A stretch of 5,068 bases of DNA from Shewanella sp. 10N.286.48.A6. Lineage in GTDB: Bacteria > Pseudomonadota > Gammaproteobacteria > Enterobacterales > Shewanellaceae. Position 1 is the stretch's first letter, and the number at the start of each line of letters is the position of its first letter. Location of the stretch: assembly GCF_002873135.1 (NCBI RefSeq), contig NZ_MCVI01000031.1:1-5068 (forward strand). Reading direction: 5' to 3'. The position numbers and the translations under genes were made by a program. The notes beneath the pieces are model-generated. The model saw nothing but the letters and a program-made list of their open reading frames with translations, was not told where the DNA came from and ran no database searches. Below, piece by piece: positions 5,053 through 5,068 of the stretch.

Positions 5053-5068
5053 ATCGACTCTCTTACGA

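Larger units (their letters stand above)
3989..5068 (-). repeat. Tandem array of degenerate 5S rRNA 3'-half plus terminator units (continues off the right edge)
   Basis: The array contains six hairpins centred near 4004, 4245, 4421, 4666, 4844 and 5038, called A to F here, so spacing is 241, 176, 245, 178 and 194 bases. Read on the minus strand, a typical unit has four parts: a leader with AATAAAYCCTAATGC followed by a hairpin; a sequence resembling the last half of 5S rRNA, ending CATCGCCAAGCGC; a small stem-loop (clear in C, D and E); and a GC-rich hairpin, usually with a T-tract. Units A, C and D carry an extra ~70-base module inside the 5S-like part. No unit has the 5' half of 5S rRNA. 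Unit A, nearest murB, is the most diverged; D and F have the most regular terminators. By synteny with E. coli an rRNA operon on the minus strand should lie to the right. No protein-coding gene is supported here. Confidence 0.85.

Noticed and set aside
3989..5068. CRISPR array
   Set aside because: Repeats are regular, but units are about 180-245 bases with terminator hairpins and 5S-like sequence, not short direct repeats with unique spacers.
3989..5068. Insertion sequence or integron cassette array
   Set aside because: No transposase or integrase frame and no matching terminal inverted repeats around units; the conserved ends are transcription terminators.

Overview
The window looks like an AT-rich marine gammaproteobacterium (Shewanella, Moritella, Psychromonas, Colwellia or Pseudoalteromonas type; the genus cannot be fixed from the sequence alone). 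The evidence is enteric-like gene order and E. coli-like proteins: CoaA and BirA have the same lengths as in E. coli (316 and 321 aa), and active-site residues fall at the same numbers in CoaA, BirA and MurB. The layout matches the E. coli block rrn - murB - birA - coaA - thrU-tyrU-glyT-(thrT)-tufB.

Left part (1-627, all minus strand): a stable-RNA/translation operon read right to left. A strong promoter (599-627) is followed by tRNA-Thr(UGU), tRNA-Tyr(GUA), tRNA-Gly(UCC), then a 186-base leader with two hairpins, then the first 38 codons of tuf (EF-Tu). The tRNA-Thr(GGU) that sits before tufB in E. coli is absent.

Middle (722-3738): coaA (pantothenate kinase, plus strand) diverges from the tRNA operon and converges on birA (biotin ligase/repressor) with only 6 bases between them. 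birA lies 1 base after murB (UDP-N-acetylenolpyruvoylglucosamine reductase), so murB-birA is a translationally coupled pair on the minus strand.

Right part (3739-5068): 250 bases upstream of murB with no gene, then a tandem array with no protein-coding content that runs off the right edge. It holds six hairpins, five of them rRNA-operon-type intrinsic terminators with a T-tract on the minus strand, spaced about 176-245 bases. Between them lie degenerate copies of the 3' half of 5S rRNA, also on the minus strand. Some copies carry a shared ~70-base hairpin module inserted at the same point of the 5S sequence. By synteny, an rRNA operon reading leftward should lie just beyond the right edge, and this array would be its expanded and decaying 3' tail. 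This is the most unusual part of the window.
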